Assembly: GCA_030526355.1 (NCBI GenBank)
Contig: JAUNDC010000002.1
Coordinates: forward strand, 103,616 to 167,615
Source: Bacillota bacterium
Lineage (GTDB): Bacteria > Bacillota > Clostridia > Peptostreptococcales > Anaerovoracaceae
Direction: 5' to 3'
Length of the DNA: 64,000 bases
The notes under the pieces are model-generated. The model was not told the DNA's origin and made no database searches. It worked only from the letters and a program-made list of their open reading frames with translations. The translations under genes and the position numbers were made by a program. Below are positions 41,823-51,312 of the stretch, one piece after another (positions within the stretch are counted from its first letter, which is position 1; every line of letters starts with the position of its first letter).

Positions 41823-43248
41823 AAGCAGTATTTTGCTGATAAAAAAGGATGTGAGTGCTATTAACTCTTTTGAAAAGGAACTCCGCGATAATTTTAATGA
41901 AATTCTAGATGCAATGTCTGATGACCTTCTTATTTCAGATGGTGAAGGCCGGGTAATGAAGGTAAACCGCAGCTTTGAAGAACTGTACGATCTGAAAAGT
42001 GAAGAGGCTCTGGGAAAAACGGTGTATGAGCTTGAGAATGAGGGGTATTTTAAACCCTCTATTATCGGTAAGGTGCTGAAAAGCCGGAAAAAGATAACAA
42101 TGGCTCAGAAAAACCAGTTCAACCGCGATATCATAGTTACAGCCACTCCGATTTTTGACGGTGAGGGAAATATCAAGTTTGTAGCAAGCTTTTCCCGGGA
42201 CATAACTGAAATGGTGCAGCTAGAGAAAAAATATTCACGGCTGCAGAATAAGGTGGCCAGATACTCAGCAGAAATCAAAGCTCTGAGGAAAGAAAACGAT
42301 TCGGATCCCGATATTATTATTTCATCTGTACAGATGGAAAGAATAATGAATACGATTAACAGAATCGCTGATTTTGATGCCAATGTGCTTATTTTAGGAG
42401 ATTCAGGAACAGGCAAGACGATGCTGGCCAGGGTAATACACAGGAAAAGCAGGCGGGCAGATGGTCCGTTTATTGATATAAACTGTGCAGCCATCCCTGA
42501 GAACCTTCTTGAATCAGAATTGTTCGGATATGAAAAGGGCTCATTTACAGGTGCAGGATCCGATGGAAAGGTTGGACTAATAGAGCTGGCTGATAAAGGC
42601 ACTCTTCTCCTTGATGAAATATCAGAAATGCCTATCACCTTGCAGGCAAAGCTGCTCAAGGCAATACAGGATAAGACCATAACAAGAGTAGGCGGAACCA
42701 GACCGATAAAGGTTGATTTCAGGCTTATCGCTGCATCCAACAGGCAGCTTGAGCAGTATTCGGATGAAGGCAAATTCAGGAAGGATCTTTATTACAGACT
42801 TAATGTGGTCAATATACAGATTCCTGCACTGGCAGAAAGAAAAGAAGATATAATTCCTATGGTTACCTTTTTTACGGAGAAGTTTAATAAAAGCTACAAT
42901 GTTGAGAAAACTTTTGCTCCGGGGGCTCTTGAGGTTCTGGTCAGATACTCGTGGCCGGGTAATGTAAGAGAGCTGTCGAATGTAATCGAAAGGGCGATAG
43001 TAACAAGCGAGAAGAATGAAATTACTGCAGGTGATTTACCAAAAGAGCTTGCAGAGGATTACAAAGGTATGATAAAATATCCAGTTGAAAATATAAGTAG
43101 TCTTAGCGAAGCTATAGAGCAGCTGGAACGTGAGCTGGTGGTACAGGCATATGAGAGATACGGTACGACCGTAGGTGTTGCGGAAGCATTGGATATAAGT
43201 CAGCCGACGGCTTTCAGGAAGGTTAACAAATACATCAAAAAAGTTTAA
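41815..43248 (+). CDS. PAS domain sigma-54-dependent transcriptional activator
   Basis: A 477-residue enhancer-binding protein with a PAS domain (about 25-130), an AAA+ domain with GDSGTGKTMLA and GTLLLDEISEMP, and a C-terminal helix-turn-helix (TTVGVAEALDISQPTAFRKV). The sigma-54 contact loop reads GSFTGA. The GTG at 41815 overlaps the thioesterase gene and has a weak site; the exact start is uncertain. Unlike the regulator at 4462-5847, I found no sigma-54 promoter or palindromic cluster nearby, so its targets may be elsewhere. Confidence 0.88.
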   Translation: MHRSSILLIKKDVSAINSFEKELRDNFNEILDAMSDDLLISDGEGRVMKVNRSFEELYDLKSEEALGKTVYELENEGYFKPSIIGKVLKSRKKITMAQKNQFNRDIIVTATPIFDGEGNIKFVASFSRDITEMVQLEKKYSRLQNKVARYSAEIKALRKENDSDPDIIISSVQMERIMNTINRIADFDANVLILGDSGTGKTMLARVIHRKSRRADGPFIDINCAAIPENLLESELFGYEKGSFTGAGSDGKVGLIELADKGTLLLDEISEMPITLQAKLLKAIQDKTITRVGGTRPIKVDFRLIAASNRQLEQYSDEGKFRKDLYYRLNVVNIQIPALAERKEDIIPMVTFFTEKFNKSYNVEKTFAPGALEVLVRYSWPGNVRELSNVIERAIVTSEKNEITAGDLPKELAEDYKGMIKYPVENISSLSEAIEQLERELVVQAYERYGTTVGVAEALDISQPTAFRKVNKYIKKV

Positions 43249-43266
43249 AAAATATCGTACATGCTA

Positions 43267-43295
43267 TTGAATAAAAATGAATATTGATGTATAAT
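43267..43295 (+). promoter_or_regulatory. sigma-A promoter of carAB
   Basis: TTGAAT, a 17-nt spacer and TATAAT, about 60 bp before carA. The transcript would begin with the hairpin at 43303-43322. Confidence 0.75.
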
Positions 43296-43302
43296 TATTT
43301 AT

Positions 43303-43322
43303 AAGCGGCAGGGATGCCGCTT
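43303..43322 (+). promoter_or_regulatory. 5'-terminal hairpin of the carAB mRNA
   Basis: AAGCGGC and GCCGCTT form a perfect 7-bp stem at the very start of the predicted transcript, with no T-run. It may stabilise the mRNA. It does not look like a PyrR attenuator. Confidence 0.55.
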
Positions 43323-43344
43323 ATTGAATGCATAAGGAGATTAG

Positions 43345-43350
43345 ATGTAA
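43345..43350 (+). other. start-stop mini-ORF (ATG TAA) upstream of carA
   Basis: AAGGAG, 7 nt, ATG TAA and then TATT before the carA ATG at 43355. The only well-placed Shine-Dalgarno serves the start-stop codon pair. carA could be translated by re-initiation 4 nt later, or the site could be shared. Confidence 0.45.
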
Positions 43351-43354
43351 TATT

Positions 43355-44479
43355 ATGATTAAGACGATTGAAAAAATGGAAGGATTGATTTATCTCGAAG
43401 ATGGAACCGTTTTTAAAGGCAAAGGGTTCGGCTTCAAAGGAACAGCTGTCGGAGAACTGGTATTCAATACATCTATGACAGGGTATCAGGAGATTCTGAC
43501 GGATCCGTCATACAAAGGACAGATCATCAATATGACTTATCCTTTGATAGGCAATTATGGTATAAGTGCAGATGATAACGAATCAGAAGAAATTCATGCA
43601 TTTGGTCTTGTTATCAAGGATCTTTGTGACATGCCGTCAAACAGCAACTGTATAATGACATTGGATCAGTGGCTCAGAGAGCATGAAATTCCGGGAGTCT
43701 ACGGCGTGGATACAAGACAGATAACCAAAAAGATAAGAAAGAACGGGACTGTCAAATGTCTGATAAGTACAGAAGGTATATCGATAAGTGAAGCCAAGGA
43801 CAGATGCCAGAATGGTATTCTTAGAGGAGACTGGATGAAGGAAGCGGCAGTCAGAGAGAAGACATTTCTTGCTTCCACATCGGACTGCGGTGAAGCACCA
43901 CTCAAGGTTGCAGTGCTTGACTATGGTGTCAAGAGACATATTCTGAAATACCTCAGACAGAGAAACTGCGATCTTATCGTTTATCCTTACGGAACCGCAG
44001 CTGAAGAAATACTGGAGGATTCACCTGACGGTATTTTCCTGACGAATGGTCCGGGAAATCCTGAAGAAGCAGTTGAAGCTATAGAGGAAATCAAGAAGCT
44101 TATTAGCAAAAGCGAAATCCCTATGTTTGGAATCTGTATGGGACATCAGCTTCTGGCCACAGCACTGGGAGGAAAGACTTACAAGCTTAAATACGGTCAT
44201 AGAGGCGGAAACCACGGAGTATTTGATAAAGAAACAAAGCGTTCATACATAACAGCTCAGAATCATGGATATGCGGTGCAATATGAGAGCATAATCCTTA
44301 AAGGTATGGAGGTTACTCATCTTAACCTCAACGATGGTACAGTCGAAGGTATGGAGCACAGAGATCTGCCGATTTTCTCGGTTCAGTTCCATCCTGAGGC
44401 ATCGCCTGGAGCAAATGACAGCGGATATTTATTTGATAAATTTATTAAAATGATGAAGGAGGACTCTAATAATGCCTAA
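43355..44479 (+). CDS. carA: carbamoyl phosphate synthase small subunit
   Basis: The glutamine amidotransferase subunit that makes ammonia for CarB. The class I GATase motif MFGICMGHQLLATALGG carries the nucleophilic cysteine, and FHPEASPG holds the His-Glu pair. The N-terminal domain is complete. ATG 43355 (MIKTIEKMEG) is chosen; ATG 43376 (MEGLIYLEDG) is a fair alternative. It overlaps carB by 8 bp. CarAB serves both pyrimidine and arginine synthesis; argGH lies 5 kb downstream. Confidence 0.95.
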   Translation: MIKTIEKMEGLIYLEDGTVFKGKGFGFKGTAVGELVFNTSMTGYQEILTDPSYKGQIINMTYPLIGNYGISADDNESEEIHAFGLVIKDLCDMPSNSNCIMTLDQWLREHEIPGVYGVDTRQITKKIRKNGTVKCLISTEGISISEAKDRCQNGILRGDWMKEAAVREKTFLASTSDCGEAPLKVAVLDYGVKRHILKYLRQRNCDLIVYPYGTAAEEILEDSPDGIFLTNGPGNPEEAVEAIEEIKKLISKSEIPMFGICMGHQLLATALGGKTYKLKYGHRGGNHGVFDKETKRSYITAQNHGYAVQYESIILKGMEVTHLNLNDGTVEGMEHRDLPIFSVQFHPEASPGANDSGYLFDKFIKMMKEDSNNA

Positions 44480-47400
44480 GAAAAGCTCTTTAAATAAAAT
44501 ACTGATCATAGGTTCCGGTCCTATCATCATCGGGCAGGCGGCCGAATTTGACTATGCTGGAACTCAGGCCTGCAAAGCTATCAAAGAAGAAGGTATAGAA
44601 ACGATTCTGGTCAACAGTAACCCTGCAACTATCATGACAGATAAGGGAATAGCAGATAAGGTGTATATGGAACCCCTTACAGAAGAAGCTCTCGAGCAGA
44701 TACTTGACAAGGAAAGACCTGACGGAATGCTGGCAGGCTTTGGTGGACAGACAGGACTCAATCTTGCCATGGAAATGGAGGAGAAGGGGATACTGGCAAA
44801 GTACGGTACAACTCTGCTTGGTGTAAACAAAGAGAGCATCAAAAAGGCAGAAGACAGAGAAGCCTTCAAGGCACTGATGCAGGAAATTAATGAGCCTATC
44901 CCTAACAGCGTTATAGCTACAAATATTCAGGAATGCTATGATTTTGTGGAAAAGGAAGGCTATCCTGTAATCATAAGACCTGCATATACACTGGGTGGTA
45001 CCGGCGGCGGTTTTGCAGATAATAAGCAACAGCTTGAGGAGCTTTGCTACAAGGGTATGGAGAGCAGTGCTATCGGACAGATACTTTTGGAAAAATCCGT
45101 AGCCGGATGGAAGGAAATAGAATTCGAGGTAATGAGAGACAGGAGAGATAACTGTATTATCATCTGCAGCATGGAAAACCTCGACCCTGTAGGAGTACAT
45201 ACCGGAGACAGTATAGTAGTAGCCCCTACACAGACTCTCAGAGATGAAGAATTCCAGATGCTGAGAGATGCATCAATCAAAATCATAAGAAGCCTTGAAA
45301 TCGAAGGCGGCTGCAATATCCAGTTCGCACTGAATCCTGAAAACGGAAAATACATAGTAATTGAAGTAAATCCTAGAGTAAGCCGTTCCTCAGCTCTGGC
45401 ATCAAAGGCGGCAGGCTACCCTATTGCGAAAATTGCGGCCAAGATAGCTCTTGGATATACTCTTGACGAGCTGTATAACTATGTTACTCAGACAACAAGT
45501 GCCTGCTTTGAACCTACAATTGACTACATAGTAGTTAAATTCCCTAAATGGCCGTTCGATAAATTCAGAACAGCGTCAAGAAAGCTGGGAACACAGATGA
45601 AAGCCACGGGAGAAGTTATGTCAATCGACAGAACCTTCGAGAGTGCTCTGCTAAAGGCACTCACTTCAATTGAAATAAAGTGTGATGGCCTTCATATCCC
45701 GTTCGTTTCAGGTCTTGATGATGCGAAACTCACAGAAAAGCTGAAAGCCTGTGATGATGAGAGAATCTTCTGTATCGCAGAGGTTATGAGAAGAAATCTT
45801 ATGAATGTAGAGGAGCTCTACGCTCTGACCAAGATTGACAGATGGTTCCTTAATAAAATCAAGGCGATAATAGATCTCGAAAATACATTGAAGAACGAGC
45901 CTCTGACAAAGGAGCTGGTTTACGAAGCAGAATCAAGAGGATTTACAGATACAGATATTATTGCACTGTCAGGGGTTTCGAGAGATGTTCTCCAGGATAT
46001 ACGTGTGTATAATGATATATATCCGGTTTATAAGATGGTAGATACATGCGGAGGTGAATTTGACGCTCTGACACCGTACTATTATTCCTGCTATGACGGT
46101 GAGGATGAAAGCGAACGCAGCCCTGAAGAAAAGATTCTGGTTATAGGCTCAGGACCTATTAGAATAGGACAGGGAATCGAATTTGACTACTGTTGTGTTC
46201 AGGGTGTATGGGCTATCAAGGATCTCGGTTATGAAGCAATTATCATGAACAATAATCCTGAAACAGTAAGTACGGACTTTGATACATCCGATAAACTCTA
46301 TTTCGAATCGCTTCATATCGATAATGTAATGAATGTCATCAAACGTGAGCGACCTTACGGCGTGATTCTGCAGTTCGGTGGACAGACATCACTGAATCTG
46401 GCAGAAAAGCTCAACAGCAGAAGCATAAATATTCTGGGAACGTCCTATGAAAATATAGATCTGGCTGAAGACAGAGAAAAATTCTGTGAGCTGCTTGATG
46501 AACTGCAGATTGCTGTACCTAAGGGCGTGGCGGTTACCAATGAAAAGGAGGCGTTTGAAGCCATTGAGGAACTGGGATATCCTGTAGTGGTAAGACCTTC
46601 ATATGTAATCGGCGGACGTGCTATGCAGGTAGTATATAACGATGTTGAACTGAAGCGTTATATTAAGGAAGCCGTATCTCTTTCAACGGAGCATCCGATT
46701 CTTATCGACCAGTATATTTCAGGTAAGGAAATCGAAGTTGATGCCATTGCAGACGGTGAAGACATACTGATTCCAGGTATTATGGAGCATGTGGAAAGAG
46801 CTGGTGTCCACTCGGGAGACAGTATTTCAGTTTATCCTGATTATTCACTTTCCAAAGAGGTTGAAGATACACTTGTTGATTACACCAAGCGGATTGCAAA
46901 AGCTCTGGAAGTTGTTGGACTTGTTAATATCCAGTACGCTTATGATGGTAGAAAGATATACGTAATCGAGGTAAATCCTAGAGCTTCGCGTACAGTTCCT
47001 ATTCTCAGCAAGGTAACAAGAGTTCCTATGGTTAAACTGGCAGTTGCAGCAATGCTGGGACATAAGCTCAGAGATAGCGAATACGGAGTGGGGCTTTATA
47101 AGAGGAGCCAGGAATATGCAGTCAAGGTTCCTGTATTCTCAAGTGCCAAGCTGACAGATATGGACATTGCGCTGGGACCTGAAATGAAATCGACAGGTGA
47201 GGTTCTGGGAATTGATGCAGACCTTGATAAAGCTCTGTACAAAGGTTTCCTGGGTGCAGGTATGGATATCCCGACCGGCGGCAATGTATTCGTTACTATG
47301 AGGGAGTCGGATCAGAATGAGTATTCTGCTGAAATACTCAGGGAATATGTTGAGGCAGGCTTCAAAATGTACGCCACGGATGATACCATCGAATTCATGA

Positions 47401-47669
47401 GAGCAAATGGAATCGAAACGGAGCCTATGGACTATGATACGGCTCAGGAATGGATTATGAACCATGAAAGCGGAGATGAAAGAATTTCACTGGTAATTAA
47501 TATTCCGTTGGTTGCCAACAGAAAAGAGAATGACAGCTTCCCTGTAAGAAGAAAGGCAATAGAGCGCGGAATATCTGTAATGACATGTATGGATACAGCC
47601 AGAGTATTCCTTAAAGCAGTAAGGCTGAAGCAGCAGAATGTGAAATTAGAGTATAAAGAACTTGATTAA
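44472..47669 (+). CDS. carB: carbamoyl phosphate synthase large subunit
   Basis: A 1065-residue enzyme with two homologous ATP-grasp halves. The first starts ILIIGSGPIIIGQAAEFDYA and the second ILVIGSGPIRIGQGIEFDYC near 555. The C-terminal MGS-like regulatory domain is present (residues about 935-1065). Length is normal. A hairpin at 47693-47722 follows. Confidence 0.97.
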   Translation: MPKKSSLNKILIIGSGPIIIGQAAEFDYAGTQACKAIKEEGIETILVNSNPATIMTDKGIADKVYMEPLTEEALEQILDKERPDGMLAGFGGQTGLNLAMEMEEKGILAKYGTTLLGVNKESIKKAEDREAFKALMQEINEPIPNSVIATNIQECYDFVEKEGYPVIIRPAYTLGGTGGGFADNKQQLEELCYKGMESSAIGQILLEKSVAGWKEIEFEVMRDRRDNCIIICSMENLDPVGVHTGDSIVVAPTQTLRDEEFQMLRDASIKIIRSLEIEGGCNIQFALNPENGKYIVIEVNPRVSRSSALASKAAGYPIAKIAAKIALGYTLDELYNYVTQTTSACFEPTIDYIVVKFPKWPFDKFRTASRKLGTQMKATGEVMSIDRTFESALLKALTSIEIKCDGLHIPFVSGLDDAKLTEKLKACDDERIFCIAEVMRRNLMNVEELYALTKIDRWFLNKIKAIIDLENTLKNEPLTKELVYEAESRGFTDTDIIALSGVSRDVLQDIRVYNDIYPVYKMVDTCGGEFDALTPYYYSCYDGEDESERSPEEKILVIGSGPIRIGQGIEFDYCCVQGVWAIKDLGYEAIIMNNNPETVSTDFDTSDKLYFESLHIDNVMNVIKRERPYGVILQFGGQTSLNLAEKLNSRSINILGTSYENIDLAEDREKFCELLDELQIAVPKGVAVTNEKEAFEAIEELGYPVVVRPSYVIGGRAMQVVYNDVELKRYIKEAVSLSTEHPILIDQYISGKEIEVDAIADGEDILIPGIMEHVERAGVHSGDSISVYPDYSLSKEVEDTLVDYTKRIAKALEVVGLVNIQYAYDGRKIYVIEVNPRASRTVPILSKVTRVPMVKLAVAAMLGHKLRDSEYGVGLYKRSQEYAVKVPVFSSAKLTDMDIALGPEMKSTGEVLGIDADLDKALYKGFLGAGMDIPTGGNVFVTMRESDQNEYSAEILREYVEAGFKMYATDDTIEFMRANGIETEPMDYDTAQEWIMNHESGDERISLVINIPLVANRKENDSFPVRRKAIERGISVMTCMDTARVFLKAVRLKQQNVKLEYKELD

Positions 47670-47692
47670 CGTGAAATAGTTTGATAATATTT

Positions 47693-47722
47693 AATAGTCA
47701 GGGGGCAGTACTCCTGGCTATT
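47693..47722 (+). terminator. hairpin after carB (possible terminator)
   Basis: AATAGTCAGG and CCTGGCTATT form a 10-bp stem with one G-U pair. The bases after it are not a T-run, so termination may be partial and include the next small gene. Confidence 0.5.
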
Positions 47723-47745
47723 AATACTATAGAGGGGACAAAAGC

Positions 47746-47934
47746 ATGATACTTATCATTTTGGCATTATTATTCGGAATAGCTGTTCTGGCACTGCTGG
47801 TTAGAAGCCTTGCCGGGAAACAAGGCTCGTCAGGCGGAGTTCTTTATAAGATACTGAAGATTATTCTTCTTGTTGAATCGGCTGCATTTGTGGTCCTGTT
47901 TATAGTGGTTCTGATAAAAACGCTATTGGTGTAG
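47746..47934 (+). CDS. small hypothetical membrane protein, 62 residues
   Basis: Two hydrophobic helices (ILIILALLFGIAVLALLVRS and KIILLVESAAFVVLFIVVLI) linked by a short glycine-rich loop. GAGGGGAC precedes the ATG. A terminator follows at once. Not recognised as a known family. The small size and a good ribosome site support a real gene. Confidence 0.65.
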   Translation: MILIILALLFGIAVLALLVRSLAGKQGSSGGVLYKILKIILLVESAAFVVLFIVVLIKTLLV

Positions 47935-47960
47935 AAATTAATTATCAAAAATATAATACA

Positions 47961-47989
47961 GAAGGCTGTTCTTTTCGAGCAGCCTTTTT
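47961..47989 (+). terminator. intrinsic terminator after the small membrane protein gene
   Basis: AAGGCTG and CAGCCTT form a 7-bp stem followed by T residues. Confidence 0.85.
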
Positions 47990-48043
47990 AATAGCTTATA
48001 ATACGTATCAAATTTATAAAAATTGCCCGGACATAGTATAATG

Positions 48044-48592
48044 TCAGAACCTGTCACTGTAATTCAGAAGGTTTCTTAAATAACCTGCTTCTGTCTTTTT
48101 TCTGCCTGTGCCCATGATAGTGGAATAATATACCACAGAGGCCTCAAAGCTGTCTTCTGAGGTACGTACAATAGCATATGACCCGTCACTTCCATCACGA
48201 GGTCTGGTAAGGCTTCCGGGATTTACAAAATGTATGCCGTTGCATTCATCAATAAGAGCACAGTGGGTATGTCCGAAAAAGGCTCCTTTGCAGTTGTTTT
48301 CCATCGCTTTGTACATCAGAGATGTGAGCTGGTAGCTTACATGCTCCATATGACCATGAGTAAGCAGTATATTGCCGTATTCAGTGTCTATGATTTCAAA
48401 ATCACCTGAGCTGCCTCCGTCACAGTTCCCTTTGACTGCAATAACAGGAATATTGAATTCTCTGCCCAGTGCCTCCCCGTCACTGAAATGGTCTCCTGTA
48501 TGTGCAATCAGGTCGATATTGCGCAGCTTAGGGAATATGTCACGAACCTTATCAAGCTTTCCGTGGGTGTCCCCGATTACTAAAATTTTCAT
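48044..48592 (-). CDS. YfcE-family metallophosphoesterase
   Basis: A 182-residue calcineurin-like phosphodiesterase with all metal-binding motifs: GDTHG (7-11), HTGDHF, KGNCDGG, LLTHGHMEH and FFGHTHCAL. The family hydrolyses phosphodiesters in vitro, but its physiological substrate is not known. It is convergent with the carB region and divergent from the gene pair at 48686-49862. Confidence 0.92.
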   Translation of the reverse strand: MKILVIGDTHGKLDKVRDIFPKLRNIDLIAHTGDHFSDGEALGREFNIPVIAVKGNCDGGSSGDFEIIDTEYGNILLTHGHMEHVSYQLTSLMYKAMENNCKGAFFGHTHCALIDECNGIHFVNPGSLTRPRDGSDGSYAIVRTSEDSFEASVVYYSTIMGTGRKKTEAGYLRNLLNYSDRF

Positions 48593-48685
48593 AATTCAAG
48601 TTTACCATAGGTATGTATCATTGACTAGATGGGATTTTTAAAGTACAATGAAAGATGTTAATATTAAGAAAGAGTTGGTTTGATT

Positions 48686-49117
48686 ATGACAGAACAGAAC
48701 AAAAATTATGTAACAGACGGGCATGATCTTGCAGAGATTGCCGAGAAATTAAAAAATGATGGCGTGACAGACGTGACAGTTGTAGTGAATACGTTCAATT
48801 TTACAAGATATAAGGAATCTAATGACGGAAAGGAGCTTCAGCCTGTAATAGACGGTATAAACAGTGCAGTAGGGCAGAAGCTTAATGTGACGCTCCATGT
48901 GGGCATCAAAGAGGGCTTCAATGACGATGAGATCCTTGATTTTCTGCAGTTGACTTTCCAGCATAAGTACAATATTGTATTCCTTCCTACAATGAGCTAT
49001 GATACGATTAAGAGCAAAATGCCGGCACTTATTAAGGTTAATGGCGATTTTGGAAATGTAGATATGTATAAATATCCTGGCTCCGTAGGAAAAATAGGAT
49101 TTTTGTTAAGTAATTAG
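48686..49117 (+). CDS. hypothetical protein paired with a Fic-like protein
   Basis: A 143-residue soluble protein starting MTEQNKNYVTDGHDLAEIAE with VTDVTVVVNTFNFTRYK in the middle. I do not recognise a family. I chose ATG 48686 over the TTG at 48680. It is followed after 10 bp by the degenerate Fic-domain gene, so the two form an operon and possibly a functional pair. Confidence 0.65.
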   Translation: MTEQNKNYVTDGHDLAEIAEKLKNDGVTDVTVVVNTFNFTRYKESNDGKELQPVIDGINSAVGQKLNVTLHVGIKEGFNDDEILDFLQLTFQHKYNIVFLPTMSYDTIKSKMPALIKVNGDFGNVDMYKYPGSVGKIGFLLSN

Positions 49118-49127
49118 GAGCGGATTT

Positions 49128-49862
49128 ATGCATGAGAAACTTTACAGTATGAAAAAAGAACTGGCAGGTATGCTTAAAAATGACAGGCTGCTTAAATCGG
49201 CTGTCAGAGAGGTTAATAAGCTTGATATGATCAAGGGGTCGCTGATTGTGAGAAATTCCAATCATGAAACGATTGCTATTGATAAAATACTTGAGGGAGA
49301 GCTTCAGAAGGATATACCTGTCAAGGATTATGTTTTCATTGAGAATTTCTGCAGCCTGATCAGAGTTGCGTTCAACTGTCTTGAAATGGGAAATTACCTC
49401 GATAAGAATTTTCTCATCAGCGGCTACAGAATTCTGTCTGAAGATGAAAACGGCTACTTCAGGAAATCAAATCCTGTACTGTATTCGTTTAACCATGTGC
49501 CGGTCTATTCAACTGATATAGAAGAAAAGCTGGATGATGCCATGCGAAGGGTATACAGCCCGGAAGCAGGTAATAATGTAGTACTTAAGGCAATGTACAT
49601 ACATAACAAGCTTATAGATATTTACCCGTTTGAGGAATACAGTGCAGAACTGGCAGTGTTTGCAATGAATTATTACCTGATGGAGAATGGTATTACACCT
49701 ATCAATATGCCTCTTGACAGGCGGGATTATTTCTCAATTGTGGCAGATTGTCTTAAAGGCAGACGCCAGGAGGAGTTCTACAATTTCCTGTGCAACGCTG
49801 TATATGATAAGATGCAGGGCACGATCGATGCCTGCAGGGAATATTTAAAAAACAATAATTAA
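49128..49862 (+). CDS. degenerate Fic-fold protein (catalytic motif lost)
   Basis: A 244-residue protein with the layout of a Fic protein. A segment GSLIVRNSNHETIAIDKILEG matches the position of the inhibitory-helix region SxxxEG...T. A later segment IYPFEEYSAELAVFAMNYYL occupies the place of HPFxxGNGRxxR. The catalytic His is Tyr, and the GNGR anion loop is replaced by EYSAEL. The protein is therefore unlikely to AMPylate and may bind a partner or nucleotide. GGAG precedes the ATG. It is operonic with the upstream unknown gene. Confidence 0.6.
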   Translation: MHEKLYSMKKELAGMLKNDRLLKSAVREVNKLDMIKGSLIVRNSNHETIAIDKILEGELQKDIPVKDYVFIENFCSLIRVAFNCLEMGNYLDKNFLISGYRILSEDENGYFRKSNPVLYSFNHVPVYSTDIEEKLDDAMRRVYSPEAGNNVVLKAMYIHNKLIDIYPFEEYSAELAVFAMNYYLMENGITPINMPLDRRDYFSIVADCLKGRRQEEFYNFLCNAVYDKMQGTIDACREYLKNNN

Positions 49863-49875
49863 TTTATAAACAATG

Positions 49876-49906
49876 AAAAAGACTTCGGGAATTCCGGAGT
49901 CTTTTT
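49876..49906. terminator. bidirectional terminator between the Fic-like gene and argH
   Basis: AAAAAGACT-T-CGG and CCG-G-AGTCTTTTT form the stem. A T-run is present on both strands, so it can serve both convergent operons. Confidence 0.88.
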
Positions 49907-49944
49907 CGGTTGATTTTGTGATTTTTGAGGAATTTATTTGGTAT

Positions 49945-51312
49945 TTACTTGTTAGCTTTTATTTCTTCCAGCTGTGCCTTAACGCTTTCGAAGGATGTGG
50001 ATCCCTTTGATTTTTTAGCGCTTATACAGCTTCTTATCGCAATTTTATCATAAATATCTTCACCGAATTCAGAGGAGAATGATTTGAATTCATCCATTGT
50101 CATTTCTTCGATAGCTATCCCTTTGTTTATACAGTAGAGTACTATTTTTCCTATGATTTCATGACAGTCTCTGAATGGTATTCCTTTTGAAACCAGGTAA
50201 TCGGCGGCATCTGTTGCATTCATATAACCGTATTTGGCAGCATGCTCCATATTATCTTCCTTCACCTTCATGGTAAGGATCATTTCAGTGAATATCCCTA
50301 CTGAAGCCTTCAGAGTATCGGCTGCGTCGAATACAGGTATTTTATCTTCCTGAAGATCCTTGTTGTATGCCAGTGGAAGTCCCTTGCATATTGTCAGAAG
50401 ATTCATCAGATCTCCATATACTCTGCCTGTTTTGCCGCGAATCAGCTCAGCCATATCAGGATTCTTTTTCTGCGGCATGATGCTGCTGCCGGTGGAGAAG
50501 GAATCATCTATTTCCACAAAGCTGAATTCCACGGAGCTCCATAAGATAAGCTCTTCACAGAATCTTGACAGGTGCATCATCGTTACTGCACAGCAGTTGA
50601 TGAATTCCACTGCAAAATCTCTGTCGGCAACTGCATCCATACCATTAGGCAGGACGCTTGCAAAGCCCAGCTCATCTGCCAGAAAATCTCTGTCGGTATT
50701 ATATGTTGTACCTGCCAGAGCTCCGCTGCCCAGAGGAAGCCTGTCAATTCTCTTTAAACAGTCGGCGAATCTCTCTCTGTCCCGTGAAAACATCTGATAA
50801 TATGCCAACAGATGATATGCGAGAGTTACAGGCTGAGCACGCTGCAGGTGTGTATATCCAGGCATGACTGTATCAACATGCTCCTCAGCAAGCTTTTCCA
50901 GAGCATCGAGCAGCTCCTTGAGAAGCTTATCAATGGCAGCAGTTTCTTTTTTTAGATATAGTCTGATATCTACGGCAATCTGATCGTTTCGGCTTCTTGC
51001 TGTATGAAGCTTTTTGCCTGTCGCGCCGATTCTCTCTGTGAGGATAGTTTCAATATTCATATGAATATCCTCGGATTCTATGGTGAATTTCACCTTGCCT
51101 GCTTCGATATCAGCCAGTATTTCCTGCAAAGTTTTTATGATTAACTGAGATTCTTCAAGAGTGATGATACCCTGTTTGCCAAGCATTCTGGCATGTGCTA
51201 TGCTGCCGGTGATGTCCTCTTTATACAATCTTTGGTCAAATTCAATGGATGCGTTGAATTCATCAGCAGACGAAGTCGCCGCCTTTGAGAACCTTCCTTT
51301 CCAAAGCTTCAT
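49945..51312 (-). CDS. argH: argininosuccinate lyase
   Basis: The last step of arginine synthesis, splitting argininosuccinate to arginine and fumarate. The 455-residue protein starts [20 protein letters not shown] and contains the signature [15 protein letters not shown] (about 280) with the catalytic serine. I chose ATG 51312 because GGAGGAG lies 9 nt upstream. The start lies inside the end of argG with a 50-bp overlap. Confidence 0.95.
   Translation of the reverse strand: MKLWKGRFSKAATSSADEFNASIEFDQRLYKEDITGSIAHARMLGKQGIITLEESQLIIKTLQEILADIEAGKVKFTIESEDIHMNIETILTERIGATGKKLHTARSRNDQIAVDIRLYLKKETAAIDKLLKELLDALEKLAEEHVDTVMPGYTHLQRAQPVTLAYHLLAYYQMFSRDRERFADCLKRIDRLPLGSGALAGTTYNTDRDFLADELGFASVLPNGMDAVADRDFAVEFINCCAVTMMHLSRFCEELILWSSVEFSFVEIDDSFSTGSSIMPQKKNPDMAELIRGKTGRVYGDLMNLLTICKGLPLAYNKDLQEDKIPVFDAADTLKASVGIFTEMILTMKVKEDNMEHAAKYGYMNATDAADYLVSKGIPFRDCHEIIGKIVLYCINKGIAIEEMTMDEFKSFSSEFGEDIYDKIAIRSCISAKKSKGSTSFESVKAQLEEIKANK

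Noticed and set aside
42105..42773. 222-codon open frame antisense to the second PAS/sigma-54 regulator
   Set aside because: It mirrors the AAA+ coding frame, has no ribosome site and no recognisable domain.
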